This document shows positions 63,279-64,000 of a DNA stretch of 64,000 nt, piece by piece. A program made the translations under genes and the position numbers. Source of the stretch: Georgenia thermotolerans (lineage in GTDB: Bacteria; Actinomycetota; Actinomycetes; Actinomycetales; Actinomycetaceae). The notes below the pieces were generated by a model. That model was given only the letters and a program-made list of their open reading frames with translations, was not told the DNA's origin and searched no databases. How positions within the stretch are numbered: position 1 is the stretch's first letter; each line of letters starts with the position of its first letter. The stretch is taken from the NCBI RefSeq assembly GCF_009193185.1, contig NZ_VUKF01000022.1:1-64000 (forward strand). The letters run 5' to 3'.

Positions 63279-64000
63279 TCAGGCGCGGGCAGACAGGTCG
63301 AGGGCGACGTCGGTGATCATGTCCTCCTGACCACCGATCAACTTGCGGTTGCCGACCTCGACGAGGACCTCGCGTGCGTCGAGCCCGTAGGTCGCCGCCG
63401 CGCGCTCGGCGTGACGCAGGAAGCTGGAATAGGCCCCGGCGTACCCCACGGACAGGGTCTCGCGATCGACCTGGACGGGCCGGTCCTGTAGTGGGCGCAC
63501 CAGGTCGTCCGCGGCGTCCTGCAGCGCGAACAGGTCCGCGGCCACGTCCCAGCCCTGGAGCTTGGCGACGGCGACGAACGGCTCGATTGGGGTGTTGCCG
63601 GCCCCGGCACCGTGCCCGGCCAGCGACGCGTCCACCCGGTAGGCGCCCTCGTCGACCGCGACAACCGAGTTGGCCACCGCGAGGGAAAGGTTCTGGTGGG
63701 CGTGGATGCCGATCTGCGTGCTCTCCTCGAGCACGTCGCGGTAGGCGCGGATGCGTTCACGTACCCCGCCCATCGTCAGTCGGCCGGCGGAGTCGGTGAC
63801 GTACACACAGTGCGCCCCATAGGACTCCATCAGCTTGGCCTGCTGAGCAAGGCTCGCCGGGTCGTTGAGGTGGGACATCATGAGGAAGCCCGAGACGTCC
63901 ATGCCCCACTCACGGGCGGCGGAGATGTGCTGGGCGGCGACGTCGGCCTCCGTGCAGTGCGTGGCCACCCGCACCGAGCGGATGCCCAGCTCGAACGCCT
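63279..64000 (-). CDS. mhpE: 4-hydroxy-2-oxovalerate aldolase (N-terminus outside window)
   Basis: The C-terminal 240 residues of a DRE-TIM aldolase. The metal-binding HxH is in [15 protein letters not shown], with [34 protein letters not shown] and YVTDSAG. The C-terminal helical communication domain ends [16 protein letters not shown], which in this family contacts the acylating acetaldehyde dehydrogenase. It cleaves 4-hydroxy-2-oxovalerate to pyruvate and acetaldehyde in meta-cleavage pathways. The gene continues beyond the right edge, where the dehydrogenase and hydratase are expected. Confidence 0.93.
   Translation of the reverse strand, partial: AFELGIRSVRVATHCTEADVAAQHISAAREWGMDVSGFLMMSHLNDPASLAQQAKLMESYGAHCVYVTDSAGRLTMGGVRERIRAYRDVLEESTQIGIHAHQNLSLAVANSVVAVDEGAYRVDASLAGHGAGAGNTPIEPFVAVAKLQGWDVAADLFALQDAADDLVRPLQDRPVQVDRETLSVGYAGAYSSFLRHAERAAATYGLDAREVLVEVGNRKLIGGQEDMITDVALDLSARA

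Overview
The window is very GC-rich with strong GC bias at third codon positions. It carries actinobacterial hallmarks: metG-tatD-rpf-type gene order, an rsmI/pmt neighbourhood, frequent GTG starts, CsoR/CopZ/CopA copper control and a nadABC-NrtR locus. An actinomycete, most likely of the Micrococcales, is inferred; nothing here fixes the genus.

Layout. (1) 1-5.6 kb: two adjacent G5/DUF348 wall-remodelling proteins (the first cut by the window edge), then TatD and methionyl-tRNA synthetase. (2) 5.8-10.6 kb: a heptose-type glycan locus (GT2, bifunctional HldE, two GT9 glycosyltransferases). (3) 10.6-23.6 kb: housekeeping and transport genes: a DHA2 MFS pump, nicotinamidase, RsmI, a secreted subtilisin, protein O-mannosyltransferase, an SDR, a DtxR-type regulator beside an Nramp Mn transporter, a succinate-semialdehyde-type dehydrogenase and a CynX-type MFS. 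(4) 23.6-31.2 kb: an OpuC-type compatible-solute ABC operon, then a two-component system divergent from a MacB-like ABC pair. (5) 31.3-39 kb: a copper island (CopB, CopZ, a 50-residue membrane protein, CopA, CsoR) with CsoR-type operators, flanked by a TauE/SafE protein and a DsrE protein.

(6) 39.1-49.5 kb: the most interesting region. An eight-gene operon encodes a protocatechuate-3,4-dioxygenase-like enzyme (PcaH/PcaG), a sulfonate/nitrate-type ABC importer with two permeases, a PcaB-like cycloisomerase and a cyclase-family hydrolase. Next to it lie a LysR regulator, a maleylacetate reductase and a TauE/SafE exporter. PcaC and PcaD are absent and maleylacetate reductase is present. Residues that face the substrate carboxylate in classical protocatechuate dioxygenase appear replaced. 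This matches the logic of the 4-sulfocatechol pathway (3-sulfomuconate, 4-sulfomuconolactone, maleylacetate plus sulfite), here in an actinobacterium, with the cyclase-family protein in the place of the known amidohydrolase-type lactone hydrolase. The substrate is inferred, not shown.

(7) 49.9-54.7 kb: a frameshifted class-IV aminotransferase (PabC-like) remnant, then nadA-nadB-nadC behind tandem NrtR-like operators, and nrtR. (8) 55-63.2 kb: a nucleoside/deoxyribose salvage module (two nucleoside hydrolases, MFS, DeoC, ribokinase-family kinase, GntR regulator) lying between two 90-bp direct repeats, with a tRNA-like 3' fragment and integrase and IclR remnants at its edges: probably a transferred cassette. 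(9) 63.3 kb to the end: the 3' part of a 4-hydroxy-2-oxovalerate aldolase, the start of another aromatic-catabolism locus.
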